Positions 48,426 to 58,234 of a stretch of 64,000 nt of DNA are shown here, in pieces. The notes below the pieces were generated by a model. The model was not told the DNA's origin. It worked only from the letters and a program-made list of their open reading frames with translations, and did no database searches. Source of the DNA: Idiomarina sp. A28L (lineage in GTDB: Bacteria; Pseudomonadota; Gammaproteobacteria; Enterobacterales; Alteromonadaceae). Location: contig NZ_AFPO01000011.1 of the NCBI RefSeq assembly GCF_000218785.1, forward strand, positions 248,001 to 312,000, in the 5' to 3' direction. Every line of letters starts with the position of its first letter. The first letter of the stretch is position 1. The position numbers and the translations under genes were made by a program.

Positions 48426-49709
48426 ATGCATTCAAGTGACCTTGCTTTCGACCAGCGCCATATCTGGCATCCCTATACTTCTCTGACCAGCCCGCTACCA
48501 ACCTACGCTGTGGCAAGTGCTGACGGTGTTTATCTAAACCTACACTCCGGTGAGAAGCTTATTGATGGCATGTCGTCTTGGTGGAGCACCATTCACGGCT
48601 ACAATCACCCTGAGTTAAATGCTGCTGCACACCGACAGATTGATACCATGGCACATGTTATGTTCGGTGGCATCACCCATACTCCGGCCATAGAGTTATG
48701 CAAACGCCTAGTAAAGCTAACTCCTGAACCGTTAGATGCGGTTTTTTTGGCAGATTCAGGCTCTATTGCTGTAGAAGTGGCGATTAAAATGGCGCTGCAG
48801 TTTCAAGTGAGCCGCGGTAAAACCAACAAAAACAAGCTCGTAACCATTCGTCAGGGTTATCACGGCGATACGTTTGCTGCTATGTCGGTGTGTGATCCCG
48901 TTAATGGTATGCATGAACTATTCACCGGAGTGTTACCCCAGCATGTATTCGCCCCAGCTCCGCAAATTAAGCCCGATGAAGAATGGTTCGAAACCGATAT
49001 TAGTGCGCTAGCTAAAATTATCAGCGAACAGCATGAAAATCTTGCCGCACTTATTCTCGAGCCCATTGTACAAGGAGCCGGTGGTATGCGTTTCTACCAC
49101 CCAGAATACCTTCGACAAGCCCGCAAGCTATGTGATAAATACGATTTGCTATTAATAGCGGATGAAATTGCCACTGGATTTGGCCGCACCGGTAAGTTGT
49201 TTGCTTGCGAGCACGCCGATATCTGCCCGGATATTCTGTGCGTAGGGAAAGCTCTCACCGGCGGTTACATGACCCTTGCAGCAACATTAACTACTCGGCA
49301 TGTGGCTGATACCATCGGCGGCGGGCCAGGTGGCGGGAATTTAATGCACGGCCCAACCTTTATGGGCAACCCTCTTGCTTGCGCAGTAGCCTGTGCAAGT
49401 TTGGATATTATTGCTAAAGGTGATTGGCATCAGCAGGTAGCTGAAATTTCAGCGCAACTCAAAGCGGAACTTGAACCATGCCGAACAAGTGTGCATGTAG
49501 CTGATGTGCGCGTGTTTGGTGCCATTGGTGTGATAGAAATGCAGAAACCTATTAATGTGGCCGCAGCGCAAAAACAATTTGTTGCCGCAGGTGTTTGGAT
49601 TCGCCCGTTTGGCAAGCTTTTATACATTATGCCGCCTTATATCATTGAACCCCTGCAACTCGCGAAACTCACAAAAGCTATCTGTACTTATTGCCAAAAC
49701 CCAGTTTGA
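48426..49709 (+). CDS. bioA: Adenosylmethionine-8-amino-7-oxononanoate aminotransferase
   Basis: A 427-residue PLP aminotransferase using SAM as amino donor to make 7,8-diaminononanoate. The PLP lysine is Lys275 in CVGKALTGGYMTL, and the opening AFDQRHIWHPYTSLTSPLP is the family hallmark. Length equals E. coli BioA (429). It is divergent from bioB. Confidence 0.96.
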   Translation: MHSSDLAFDQRHIWHPYTSLTSPLPTYAVASADGVYLNLHSGEKLIDGMSSWWSTIHGYNHPELNAAAHRQIDTMAHVMFGGITHTPAIELCKRLVKLTPEPLDAVFLADSGSIAVEVAIKMALQFQVSRGKTNKNKLVTIRQGYHGDTFAAMSVCDPVNGMHELFTGVLPQHVFAPAPQIKPDEEWFETDISALAKIISEQHENLAALILEPIVQGAGGMRFYHPEYLRQARKLCDKYDLLLIADEIATGFGRTGKLFACEHADICPDILCVGKALTGGYMTLAATLTTRHVADTIGGGPGGGNLMHGPTFMGNPLACAVACASLDIIAKGDWHQQVAEISAQLKAELEPCRTSVHVADVRVFGAIGVIEMQKPINVAAAQKQFVAAGVWIRPFGKLLYIMPPYIIEPLQLAKLTKAICTYCQNPV

Positions 49710-49869
49710 CAATATTGCGTGTTCGTACGCCATTCGTTGGGTATTCGTTGGATATTAATAAATAATGCTCAGCTGCACTGAATGCATTGCGCTAGCAGGC
49801 GCAAGAAAGTAACATTAACGGCTTATAAAAATTCATTCATTTGTGCGATCGTTTCGGAGAATTAGTTTC

Positions 49870-51270
49870 ATGTCTATCGCTGTAATTAAAGATGTTCTAG
49901 GCGGCAAATTTGCTGTTGGCGAAACCGTATCGGTTCGAGGTTGGGTGCGTACCCGCCGCGATTCTAAAGCAGGCATTTCCTTCATCAATGTACACGATGG
50001 TTCGTGCTTTGATGCTGTGCAAGCCGTTGCGCCAAATGAACTAAATAATTATCAAAGCGAAGTAGTGAAGCTCACTACCGGATGTTCAGTAATTATTACT
50101 GGTACCGTGGCTGAATCAGCTGGCCAAGGCCAAGCATTTGAATTGCAAGCCACAGCAGTTGATGTTATCGGTTGGGTTGAAGATCCAGACACCTACCCTA
50201 TGGCGCCAAAGCGCCACAGCATGGAGTATCTCCGTGAATTTGCCCATTTACGCCCACGCACTAACATTTCAGGTGCCGTAACTCGGGTTCGTCACTGCTT
50301 GGCGCAAGCCGTGCATCGGTTTTTCCATGAGCGCAGCTTCTATTGGATTAGCACGCCAATCATCACAACTAGTGACGCCGAAGGCGCCGGTGAGTTGTTC
50401 CGAGTATCCACTTTAGATATGGCTAACCTGCCGCTTACCGAACAAGGCAAGGTTGATTACAAAGAAGATTTCTTTGGTAAAGAAGCGTTTCTTACCGTAT
50501 CAGGCCAACTCAACGTAGAAACTTATGCATGTGCGCTTTCGAACGTTTATACCTTTGGCCCTACTTTCCGTGCGGAAAACTCAAACACTAGCCGCCATTT
50601 AGCGGAATTTTGGATGATTGAGCCAGAAGTTGCTTTTGCTGATTTGGAAGACATCGCGAAACTTGCAGAAGATCTGCTCAAATATGTATTTAAAGCGGTT
50701 TTAGAAGAACGCGCAGATGATATGGCATTTTTCGCTGAACGTATCGATAAAGAGGCTATCAGCCGGTTAGAACACGTGATCGCTAACGATTTCGTACACA
50801 TGGATTACACCGATGCGGTGGAGATCCTGCAAAACTGTGGTAAAGAATTCAACTACCCAGTGGCTTGGGGTACTGATTTACAATCAGAGCACGAGCGCTA
50901 TTTAGCAGAAGAACACGTAGGTGCACCGGTTATTTTGAAAAACTATCCGCGTGATATCAAAGCCTTCTACATGCGCCAGAACGATGATGGCAAAACGGTA
51001 GCGGCTATGGATGTATTGGCCCCAGGCATTGGCGAAATTATTGGTGGTAGTGCCCGTGAAGAGCGTTTAGATATGTTTGATAAGCGTTTGGATGAAATGA
51101 GCTTACCGAAAGAAGAATATAGCTGGTATCGTGATTTACGCCGTTATGGCACGGTTCCACATGCAGGCTTTGGGTTAGGTTTTGAACGCTTAGTATCCTA
51201 TGTTACTGGCGTACAAAACATTCGTGATGTTATTCCGTTCCCACGTAGCCCGAATAACGCAGAATTTTAA
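49870..51270 (+). CDS. asnS: Asparagine-tRNA ligase
   Basis: A 466-residue class II aminoacyl-tRNA synthetase, the same length as E. coli AsnRS. The OB anticodon domain is at the N-terminus ([16 protein letters not shown]), motif 2 in [21 protein letters not shown], and motif 3 in [16 protein letters not shown] choose ATG 49870 with GGAGA 11 bases upstream rather than the GTG at 49843, which adds 9 residues before the known start. Terminator follows. Confidence 0.97.
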   Translation: MSIAVIKDVLGGKFAVGETVSVRGWVRTRRDSKAGISFINVHDGSCFDAVQAVAPNELNNYQSEVVKLTTGCSVIITGTVAESAGQGQAFELQATAVDVIGWVEDPDTYPMAPKRHSMEYLREFAHLRPRTNISGAVTRVRHCLAQAVHRFFHERSFYWISTPIITTSDAEGAGELFRVSTLDMANLPLTEQGKVDYKEDFFGKEAFLTVSGQLNVETYACALSNVYTFGPTFRAENSNTSRHLAEFWMIEPEVAFADLEDIAKLAEDLLKYVFKAVLEERADDMAFFAERIDKEAISRLEHVIANDFVHMDYTDAVEILQNCGKEFNYPVAWGTDLQSEHERYLAEEHVGAPVILKNYPRDIKAFYMRQNDDGKTVAAMDVLAPGIGEIIGGSAREERLDMFDKRLDEMSLPKEEYSWYRDLRRYGTVPHAGFGLGFERLVSYVTGVQNIRDVIPFPRSPNNAEF

Positions 51271-51302
51271 TAGCAAAACTGAATAAAGAAATTAAAAACT
51301 CA

Positions 51303-51337
51303 AACGCCGCACTACCTTTGGTAATTGCGGCGTTTTT
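51303..51337. terminator. Terminator between asnS and the arginine operon
   Basis: AACGCCGC and GCGGCGTT close a stem with ACC/GGT inside, followed by five T residues on the plus strand. The minus strand has a broken T-rich tail (TTTGAGTTTTT), so it can serve both. Confidence 0.88.
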
Positions 51338-51357
51338 CATATGTCTTTGATTACTAT

Positions 51358-53199
51358 TTAAAGGCGTATTTCCAAACCGGTTTCATCACAAGCATGCTTG
51401 CGCGGGCAAAACTCACAATCTTTCATAACTTTTTCTGGCCAACGGCTTTTGTCAGCAATTTCAAACCCTATTTTGGCAAAGAACGCTGGCGCGCGCGTTA
51501 ACGCTATTACGCGCCCTATTCCTAAGTTTCGAGCTTGATCAAGCAAACATTGTACAATCTCAACGCCCAACCCTTTACCTTGTAAGCCTTCTTTTAAACC
51601 AAGGCTACGAATTTCAGCTAAACCGGTGCCATATACATAAAGTGCACCACAGCCCACGAATTCGCCATCAATTTCGGCTACGGCAAACTGGTGAATCGCT
51701 TGCATTATATCTTGTTCTTGGCGCGGTAAATGCTCGCCCTTACCAGCCCAATAGCGAATAAGTTCAGCTATTTTGGGAACATCGCTCAACTTAGCTTGGC
51801 GAATGTGCGTAAGCGACGCTAGTTGCGCTTGTAAGCGTTGCCGTGCGCGGCGAAGTGCACTATGTACTTGCTTTGGTGCTGTGCCGCCTAGCGCGCATCT
51901 GCGGTCCATTCCTGCGCGTAGCGCTAATGCAGCATAAACATCTTCCGCTATTTCCGCAGCTTCCGCTTGTAGCTCAGCTAGCTTTAATTGCTCTAGCGGC
52001 AGCTTTTTGCGTAATGCGGTTAATACTAATTTGCCGCAAATTTCATGCGCATCCCTAAACGCAATCCCCTTACCCACAAGGTAATCGGCCAAATCGGTAG
52101 CGTTGCTGTAGCCAAGCTCTGCTGATTGCTCCGCTAGCGCTTCATCTACAGTTAAGTGTGGTAACGCGTAAGCCATAATCGAAAGGCACTGTTGCCACTG
52201 CTGCATAGCATCAAAAAAGCCTTCTTTATCCTCTTGCATATCCTTGTTGTATGCCAGGGGCAAGCCTTTAACTGTCATCATCATTGCTTGCAGATGGCCA
52301 TTAACACGGCCAGTTTTGCCCCGAATTAACTCAAATACATCAGGATTCTTCTTCTGCGGCATTAATGAAGAGCCGCTAGAGATAGCATCACCAAGCAGGA
52401 AAAAACCAGCCTCGCCAGAGCAATAAAATATAATATCTTCCGAAAGCCGAGATAAATGCACCATGCTTATGCTCGCGATTGCCATAAGCTCGATAACAAA
52501 ATCACGATCTGATACAGCATCGAGGCTATTTCGGCAAAGATCATTAAAGCCTAATTCTTTCGCTAAAAATGATCTATCGATGGCAATTCCAGATCCCGCA
52601 AGCGCCCCGCACCCAAGTGGCGATACTGATAAACGATCCCGCGCTTGCTTCAAGCGATCCAAATCCCGTTCCAGCATCTCTACATAGGCCAACGCCCAGT
52701 GCGAAACCAGCACAGGCTGCGCCCGTTGCAAATGGGTATAACCGGGCATCACACTGTATTCATAACGTTCAGCGAAAACGATCAGTGCATCGATCGTTGC
52801 CGCGATCTGCTCACCCACAGAATGCGATTTAGCGATCGCCCACAAGCGCAAATCGGTAGCCACTAGATCGTTTCGCGATCTTCCAGTGTGCAATTTTCTA
52901 GCTACACTGCCTAAACGATCTTGCAGCGCCTGCTCTACCCAACTGTGAATATCTTCCGCTTCAGTGCTTAATGGTAACTTCGGGTTCGCTTCAATATCTA
53001 ACGCCAGCTGATCTAAACCTTCTTGCAACTGTTGCTGCTCATCATGTGTGAGCAATTGTTGTTGCGTTAACGCATTCACCCACGCTTTACTCGCTTGAAT
53101 ATCAAATGGCGCAAGTACGTAATCGAATTTCAATGAATCATTAAACTCCCGAAATTCTTTTGCACTGCCCTCTTCGAAGCGGCCTCCCCACATACTCAT
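51358..53199 (-). CDS. argH: Argininosuccinate lyase fused to N-acetylglutamate synthase, ArgH(A)
   Basis: A 613-residue fusion. Residues 1 to about 455 are argininosuccinate lyase: [14 protein letters not shown] opening, [13 protein letters not shown], and the superfamily signature [12 protein letters not shown]. Residues from about 470 are a GNAT acetyltransferase with the acetyl-CoA motif QGKGLG, as in the short ArgA fused to ArgH in Moritella, Alteromonas and Idiomarina. The C-terminus has a Cys-rich tail ([13 protein letters not shown]). The last gene of argCB-F-G-H, it has an AAGGAGG site and overlaps argG by 4 bases. The fused domain would supply the pathway's first enzyme. Confidence 0.95.
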   Translation of the reverse strand: MSMWGGRFEEGSAKEFREFNDSLKFDYVLAPFDIQASKAWVNALTQQQLLTHDEQQQLQEGLDQLALDIEANPKLPLSTEAEDIHSWVEQALQDRLGSVARKLHTGRSRNDLVATDLRLWAIAKSHSVGEQIAATIDALIVFAERYEYSVMPGYTHLQRAQPVLVSHWALAYVEMLERDLDRLKQARDRLSVSPLGCGALAGSGIAIDRSFLAKELGFNDLCRNSLDAVSDRDFVIELMAIASISMVHLSRLSEDIIFYCSGEAGFFLLGDAISSGSSLMPQKKNPDVFELIRGKTGRVNGHLQAMMMTVKGLPLAYNKDMQEDKEGFFDAMQQWQQCLSIMAYALPHLTVDEALAEQSAELGYSNATDLADYLVGKGIAFRDAHEICGKLVLTALRKKLPLEQLKLAELQAEAAEIAEDVYAALALRAGMDRRCALGGTAPKQVHSALRRARQRLQAQLASLTHIRQAKLSDVPKIAELIRYWAGKGEHLPRQEQDIMQAIHQFAVAEIDGEFVGCGALYVYGTGLAEIRSLGLKEGLQGKGLGVEIVQCLLDQARNLGIGRVIALTRAPAFFAKIGFEIADKSRWPEKVMKDCEFCPRKHACDETGLEIRL

Positions 53200-54422
53200 G
53201 CTAAACCTCCTTGTTTCAGCGCCCGAATTCGGCTCGCTAAACTAAATAGGCGGATAAACCCTGCGGCATCTTTTTGCTGATACACTTCATCTTCTTCAAA
53301 GGTAGCAAAAGCTTCTGAATACAAGCTTAATGGTGATCTGCGGCCAATAACGGTTACATTGCCTTTATAAAGCGCAATGCGGACCGTTCCAGTTAGCTTT
53401 GTAGCTAAAGAATGCACAGCTGCGAGTAATGCTTCGCGAACTGGCGTGAACCATTGGCCATCATAAAGCACGTCGCTTAAACGCTGGCCAAGATCATGGC
53501 GCAAGCGCTGGCAAGCCCGATCGTGAACAAGCTCTTCGATACCACGCAAGCCCTGATACCAAATGATCCCCCCTGGCGTTTCGTAACACCCGCGTGATTT
53601 CATACCCACTAACCGGTTCTCAACAATATCGATACGCCCAACACCATGCTCGGCACCAATACTATTGAGTTTAACAAGTGCTTCCGTTTGGCTATGCGCT
53701 AGACCATTCACATGGGTTAATACACCTTCGGCAAACTCAAGCTCTACAATTTCTTGCTTATCGGGTGCTTGTTGCGGTGAGTTACTAAGTGTCCAAACCC
53801 CATCGGTAGGTTGTTCCCAAGGGTTCTCAAGCTCACCACCTTCATGAGATATATGCCATAGATTGGCATCACGGCTATAAATTTTAGTGGCTGATGCCGA
53901 GGTTTTAATATTCCTTTCGGCTAGATAGTTGAGCAATTCTTGCCGAGAACGCATTTCCCACTCACGCCAAGGGGCAATAACCGTAAGTTGCGGTGCCAGT
54001 GCTGCAAATGTGCTTTCAAACCGAACTTGATCGTTGCCTTTACCGGTACAACCATGGCATACCGCATCAGCACCCACTTCAAGTGCTAACTTTACTTGCG
54101 CTTCGGCAATTACTGGCCGCGCCAATGCCGTTCCGAGTAAGTATTGTTCCTCATAAATGCAGCCCGCCTGCATAGCAGGTGCAATTAATTCATTCACGAA
54201 TTTATCTTTTAAATCCACCACATAACAGGCTGTTGCACCCGATTGAATAGCTTTTTTCTCAATGCCTACAAGCTCTTCATCGCCTTGGCCAACATCGGCT
54301 ACGAAAGCGATAACCTCGCAGTTATAGTTTTCTAACAGCCAAGGGATAATGGCCGAGGTATCTAAACCACCAGAATAGGCAAGAACTACTTTATTGATGG
54401 CATTTGGGGTGGTTTGGCTCAT
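53196..54422 (-). CDS. argG: Argininosuccinate synthase
   Basis: A 408-residue ATP-dependent enzyme joining citrulline and aspartate. The PP-loop AYSGGLDTS is at the N-terminus (about 15-23), and the segments [16 protein letters not shown] and [17 protein letters not shown] are typical. It overlaps argF by 4 bases at its start and argH by 4 bases at its end, so translation is coupled along the operon; the argH ribosome binding site lies inside its last codons. Confidence 0.97.
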   Translation of the reverse strand: MSQTTPNAINKVVLAYSGGLDTSAIIPWLLENYNCEVIAFVADVGQGDEELVGIEKKAIQSGATACYVVDLKDKFVNELIAPAMQAGCIYEEQYLLGTALARPVIAEAQVKLALEVGADAVCHGCTGKGNDQVRFESTFAALAPQLTVIAPWREWEMRSRQELLNYLAERNIKTSASATKIYSRDANLWHISHEGGELENPWEQPTDGVWTLSNSPQQAPDKQEIVELEFAEGVLTHVNGLAHSQTEALVKLNSIGAEHGVGRIDIVENRLVGMKSRGCYETPGGIIWYQGLRGIEELVHDRACQRLRHDLGQRLSDVLYDGQWFTPVREALLAAVHSLATKLTGTVRIALYKGNVTVIGRRSPLSLYSEAFATFEEDEVYQQKDAAGFIRLFSLASRIRALKQGGLA

Positions 54423-55327
54423 TGGGATATCTCCTCAAATAAATGATGTAACGCTGCTTTTTGTACATATAAACGGTTTTCAGCTTGCTGCAACACCGCA
54501 CTAATGGTGCTATCCATTACCTCGTCGGTAATTTCATCGTTGCGATGTGCCGGTAAACAGTGCATCACGGTTGTGGCTTGCATACGTTTAACCAAAGCTC
54601 TATTAACTTGGTAAGGCATAAAGATTTTGCAGGTTTCTGCGTAATCCCGCTTGTCGCCCATTGAAAGCCAGGTATCGGTATAAATAACATCGGCGTGATC
54701 AACTTTAGAAATATCATTTCCCAGCTGAATTCTGTGCTCTGGGTAACGCGCATTGAGCTCATCCAAAAAACCCTTTTGCGGCCCATACCCTTCTGGGCAA
54801 ATTACTGTAAGTTTTAAATCTAGCGCCGCAGCACCCACCATCAAGCTTTGGCAAACATTATTACCCTCGCCAACATAAAGAATATCTACCACTTTCATAT
54901 CTACTGGGTAACGTTCTTGTATGGTAAGTAAATCAGCCAAGGTTTGGCATGGATGATGAATATCGCAAAGTGCGTTTACTACCGGAATACCTGCAGCTTT
55001 GAGCTTATGTAAGGTTTCGTGTTTAAACACCCGCGCCACAATACCGTGAGTCCAGCAGGCAAGATTCCGAGCGATATCTTCAACACTCTCGCGCTGCCCG
55101 GGCTCAACCATTTGCGCATCTAAGTAAATAGGTTGCGCGCCAAGTTGCTGAATACCCACTTCAAAGCTTACTCGAGTGCGTAAGCTTGGTTTTTCAAACA
55201 ACATGGCAATAGATTTATTCTTAAGCGAATGTTGGAAACTCACCGGATGGGCTTTCATATAACCAGCCAGCGTAAGAATGTGCCGTATTTGCACTGCGGT
55301 TACATCAAATAAGGATAGTAAATGCAT
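54419..55327 (-). CDS. argF: Ornithine carbamoyltransferase
   Basis: A 302-residue enzyme making citrulline from ornithine and carbamoyl phosphate. The phosphate-binding loop is SLRTR in [14 protein letters not shown], the HPCQ motif and the [15 protein letters not shown] segment are intact. Its stop overlaps argG. An 89-base gap separates it from argCB, with no clear terminator, so it is likely in the same transcript. Confidence 0.96.
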   Translation of the reverse strand: MHLLSLFDVTAVQIRHILTLAGYMKAHPVSFQHSLKNKSIAMLFEKPSLRTRVSFEVGIQQLGAQPIYLDAQMVEPGQRESVEDIARNLACWTHGIVARVFKHETLHKLKAAGIPVVNALCDIHHPCQTLADLLTIQERYPVDMKVVDILYVGEGNNVCQSLMVGAAALDLKLTVICPEGYGPQKGFLDELNARYPEHRIQLGNDISKVDHADVIYTDTWLSMGDKRDYAETCKIFMPYQVNRALVKRMQATTVMHCLPAHRNDEITDEVMDSTISAVLQQAENRLYVQKAALHHLFEEISQ

Positions 55328-55416
55328 AAAAAGCTCTCTTTATAATCTGAATATTTGGGATTTGTTGAGCTATCTCAGTGAAAACCCAAAATCTGGGATG
55401 AAACCAAGGTAGCTAA

Positions 55417-57348
55417 TTAATCAAGAACAATGCGGGTGCCTTGAGGCAACCCTTGCAGATGAGCGATTACTGCTGCGCTATCAGCCCAGCCTGCAATCGC
55501 CGTGGTTCGTCGGGAAAATTCCGAGGTGAAAATGGCAGCTTCTAGCTTTACTTTCATACCGCCTTTCACAAAGTTTTCGGAGGCCAATTCTTTAGCAACG
55601 GTTAAGGTAATTTCACCAATTTCTTGCTGTTGTGCATCAAGTATTGCCGGCACATCACTGAGCAGCAATAAATCGGCATCGAGGGCCATTGCAATGGCCG
55701 CCGCGGCGTAATCAGCATTAACGTTGCAAAGTTGGCTATCAACGGTAAGGCCGATTGAACTAATAATAGGAGTAAACCCATTTTCTAGAAGCGTATTGAG
55801 CAACGCTTTTCCCGGAGCTGAGAAACCGCTTAATGCCGGTTGCCCTACCATTCCCAACTCGGCATTCTTGTTCATGGCCCATAGTGGGCCATCAGCCAAG
55901 CTAATGCCTACAGCTGAAAAACCGTTCTGATGCGCGGCTTGCACCAGCTTTTTGTTGGTAGTACCGGCCAAAGCACCAACAATAATATCCATATGTTCAG
56001 GCGCACTTACCCGTTGGCCATTTACTTTCTTTGAGGTTAAACCGGCTTTGTGTAGCATGGAATCAACTGCCGAACCGCCGCCATGAACTAATACAAAAGG
56101 CTGTTGGCTTCTTCTCAAAGCAATTAACAGCTTATTTAACGGGCTATCTAAATTTTGTTCTAGTAGATTTCCATTTTCTAACAACGCACCGCCCACTTTG
56201 ATTACATGAGGTTTTGCTCTGCTAAAGAAACCCTGAAAGCCAGCCGTGATTGGCAAACCAAAAATATGATTAGCGGCATGCATGGCTTGCCCTGCCGCTC
56301 CCTTTAGTAAATTATCTAACGCACTGATTACCACTACTTTCTGGCCTTCCACTTTTACATAGATATCGCAAAATGGAGTATTAGCTACATGATCTACAGC
56401 GGGTGGTGAGCTAACCAAACGAACAAAAGGTTGATTTGCATAAGCATCACTAAACGCTTTGTGCACGCTATCTGCGGCCACATTGGGGCTTAATTGCGCT
56501 ACGCAAGTAGCCACAATGCCGCGCTTGTAGTTACCCAGTTGTGGTGTGAACACTACATCTTGTTGCAGATTATTAATGATCTCAGGTGTATGACGGTGAT
56601 TTAGCACGCCATAGGCTTGAAAACTTACCTCGCAAAACTGAGTATGGGCATTCAATCCCCGGCCAGCGCCCGAAACGCCGCTAACAGCAGTAATTACCGG
56701 CGTGTGTTCTGCTAAAAGTAAACCGTTAACAGTTAAGGGTTTTAAACCAAGCGTTGCGGCAGTTGGGTAGCATCCAGGAATACTAAAGAGTAATGGTGCG
56801 GCTGCGTGACCATCCTGTACAGGTAACCATTCCATTAGCATATATTGAGAACTTGCTAATAGCTCTGGGTGTGGGTGGGCAAATTTGTAAGTATCAGAAA
56901 ATTCACTTGCACTGGCAAAACGATAGGCACCCGAGAGATCAAATACGGCAACTCCTTCAGAAACAAATTTCGCCGCCAGATACGCGCTTGCCTCATGAGG
57001 CAAAGCTAGGAACACCGCACTACAGCAAGAAGCTACTTCTTCAAAGTAGGAATCGTTCCAAGGGTGAATCATTAATTCCGAGGTTCCAGCTAGCTCCGGC
57101 GCTAAACTCGACCAAAGTTGGCTGGCGCTGCGTTCAGAGGAAAAGGCAAATCGAATATCGAAATATGCATTTTTATTCAAAAGAGCAAGCAACTCACAGC
57201 CACTATAACCACTGGCTCCAAAAACCGCCACCTGCAAGCCTTTTTCTCTGGCAGTGTTACAAGCACTATTGCCTTCTGCCGTTTCTAAAGGGCTTTTACT
57301 ATCAGAACTGGAAGTATGAAAAGGTTCTATCACTGCTACAACACTCAC
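55417..57348 (-). CDS. Bifunctional ArgC-ArgB: N-acetyl-glutamyl-phosphate reductase/acetylglutamate kinase
   Basis: One uninterrupted 643-residue frame encodes two arginine enzymes. Residues 38 to about 366 are ArgC: NADP-binding GASGYSG (44-50), catalytic Cys193 in SIPGCYPTAA, and the HRHTPEI segment with the conserved His. Residues 381-643 are ArgB (E. coli type): Lys384 in IKVGG, HGGGSAVDSM, and Lys599/601 in GGMKVK. A linker of about 14 residues joins them. The 37-residue N-terminal extension is Ser/Thr/Glu rich. The start is a GTG two codons after an in-frame TAA with no ribosome binding site; a start at Leu38 (TTG) or Val40 (GTG) would remove the extension. First gene of the arginine operon. 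Confidence 0.93.
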   Translation of the reverse strand: MSVVAVIEPFHTSSSDSKSPLETAEGNSACNTAREKGLQVAVFGASGYSGCELLALLNKNAYFDIRFAFSSERSASQLWSSLAPELAGTSELMIHPWNDSYFEEVASCCSAVFLALPHEASAYLAAKFVSEGVAVFDLSGAYRFASASEFSDTYKFAHPHPELLASSQYMLMEWLPVQDGHAAAPLLFSIPGCYPTAATLGLKPLTVNGLLLAEHTPVITAVSGVSGAGRGLNAHTQFCEVSFQAYGVLNHRHTPEIINNLQQDVVFTPQLGNYKRGIVATCVAQLSPNVAADSVHKAFSDAYANQPFVRLVSSPPAVDHVANTPFCDIYVKVEGQKVVVISALDNLLKGAAGQAMHAANHIFGLPITAGFQGFFSRAKPHVIKVGGALLENGNLLEQNLDSPLNKLLIALRRSQQPFVLVHGGGSAVDSMLHKAGLTSKKVNGQRVSAPEHMDIIVGALAGTTNKKLVQAAHQNGFSAVGISLADGPLWAMNKNAELGMVGQPALSGFSAPGKALLNTLLENGFTPIISSIGLTVDSQLCNVNADYAAAAIAMALDADLLLLSDVPAILDAQQQEIGEITLTVAKELASENFVKGGMKVKLEAAIFTSEFSRRTTAIAGWADSAAVIAHLQGLPQGTRIVLD

Positions 57349-57413
57349 TATTTAGATACGGTAGTGAGCAAATAGAGATAAAGCACTATTGGATAGCTCA
57401 CCGAATAGCGCTC

Positions 57414-57475
57414 ATCGTAATAAAAATAGAAGTTTAAATCAATATTATTATGCGATTAATATGATTAATTATTCA
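57414..57475 (-). promoter_or_regulatory. Predicted argCB promoter and ARG box
   Basis: On the minus strand TTGATT (57437-57442) and TACGAT (57414-57419) are 17 bases apart. TGAATAATTAATCA (57462-57475) matches the ArgR box TGAAT-N4-ATTCA at 9 of 10 defined positions. A weaker partner, CGCAT-N4-ATATT, follows nearer the -35. The box overlaps the stop codon of the upstream nitroreductase gene. Confidence 0.5.
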
Positions 57476-58033
57476 TTTTAATTGTGTTTTTGCAGGCTGG
57501 AATAACGTTTTTTGCTTACTCGGCTTAATCGGTGTGGGTACGGCTGGTGTGCCAATATATAGAAAGCCAATAATGTCATCGTTAGGAGCAATGTTCAGAG
57601 CCGCTTTCATGTGCTCTGATTCAGCATAGATACCAGTTCGCCAAACAGCACCTAAACCTTGGGCAAAAGCCATTTGTTGCATAGCCATCGTTGCACAGGC
57701 AGCACTAGCATACTGTTCCTGCCGAGGAACCTTAGGTTCATCTCTATACTGAGTAGCAACAACGATAATACACGGAGCACGCAACGGCAGCTGGGGAGCC
57801 CTGCCTTGTTCGGCCTCCGTTAGGCCTTCTAATTTTGCCGTAGCGGCAAATATTTCACTCAGGCCCTGTAGTTCAGCATCTTGAAAAACAATACATGTGT
57901 AAGGCGTTAGATTCATGTGATCCGGCACCCGCAATGCAGCGGCTTCCAGTAGCGCTAGTTGTTGAGCTGAAGGCCCTGGAGCAACTACGCGTGGCATTGA
58001 AGAACGTGTTAATAATAAATCGAGGGCGTTCAT
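57473..58033 (-). CDS. ydjA: Nitroreductase family protein, YdjA type
   Basis: A 186-residue FMN-dependent nitroreductase-fold protein, close in length and pattern to E. coli YdjA (183). The opening MNALDLLLTRSSMPRVVAPGP and the RVPDHMNLTPYTCIVF segment, then GAVWRTGIYAESEHMKAAL, are family features (FMN binding). It is divergent from sppA with ansA beyond, as in E. coli ydjA-sppA-ansA. Substrate unknown. Confidence 0.92.
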   Translation of the reverse strand: MNALDLLLTRSSMPRVVAPGPSAQQLALLEAAALRVPDHMNLTPYTCIVFQDAELQGLSEIFAATAKLEGLTEAEQGRAPQLPLRAPCIIVVATQYRDEPKVPRQEQYASAACATMAMQQMAFAQGLGAVWRTGIYAESEHMKAALNIAPNDDIIGFLYIGTPAVPTPIKPSKQKTLFQPAKTQLK

Positions 58034-58234
58034 AGAGGTATCCGTGAATGAATATAAAAATACATTAACATTGGTAGTGTTTTGTTACAAAGTTTGGCTA
58101 CGCATTCAAAGCTGAGCACGGTAAACTAATGTTGATGGCGAAAAGCCACTTATATAATAATCATGTTTTATCGCCGTATATCTGAATTATACCGGATTGC
58201 CGCGAAAACAGCGCGCAACATCAAGGGTTTCTAA

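Noticed and set aside
55340-55416. Terminator between ArgC-ArgB and argF
   Set aside because: CCCA/TGGG gives only a 4-base-pair stem before TTTT, too weak to split the operon.
56793-57437. 214-codon plus-strand open frame opposite the ArgC-ArgB gene
   Set aside because: It is antisense to a well-supported gene, has biased composition (many His, Lys, Gln, Leu) and no ribosome binding site.
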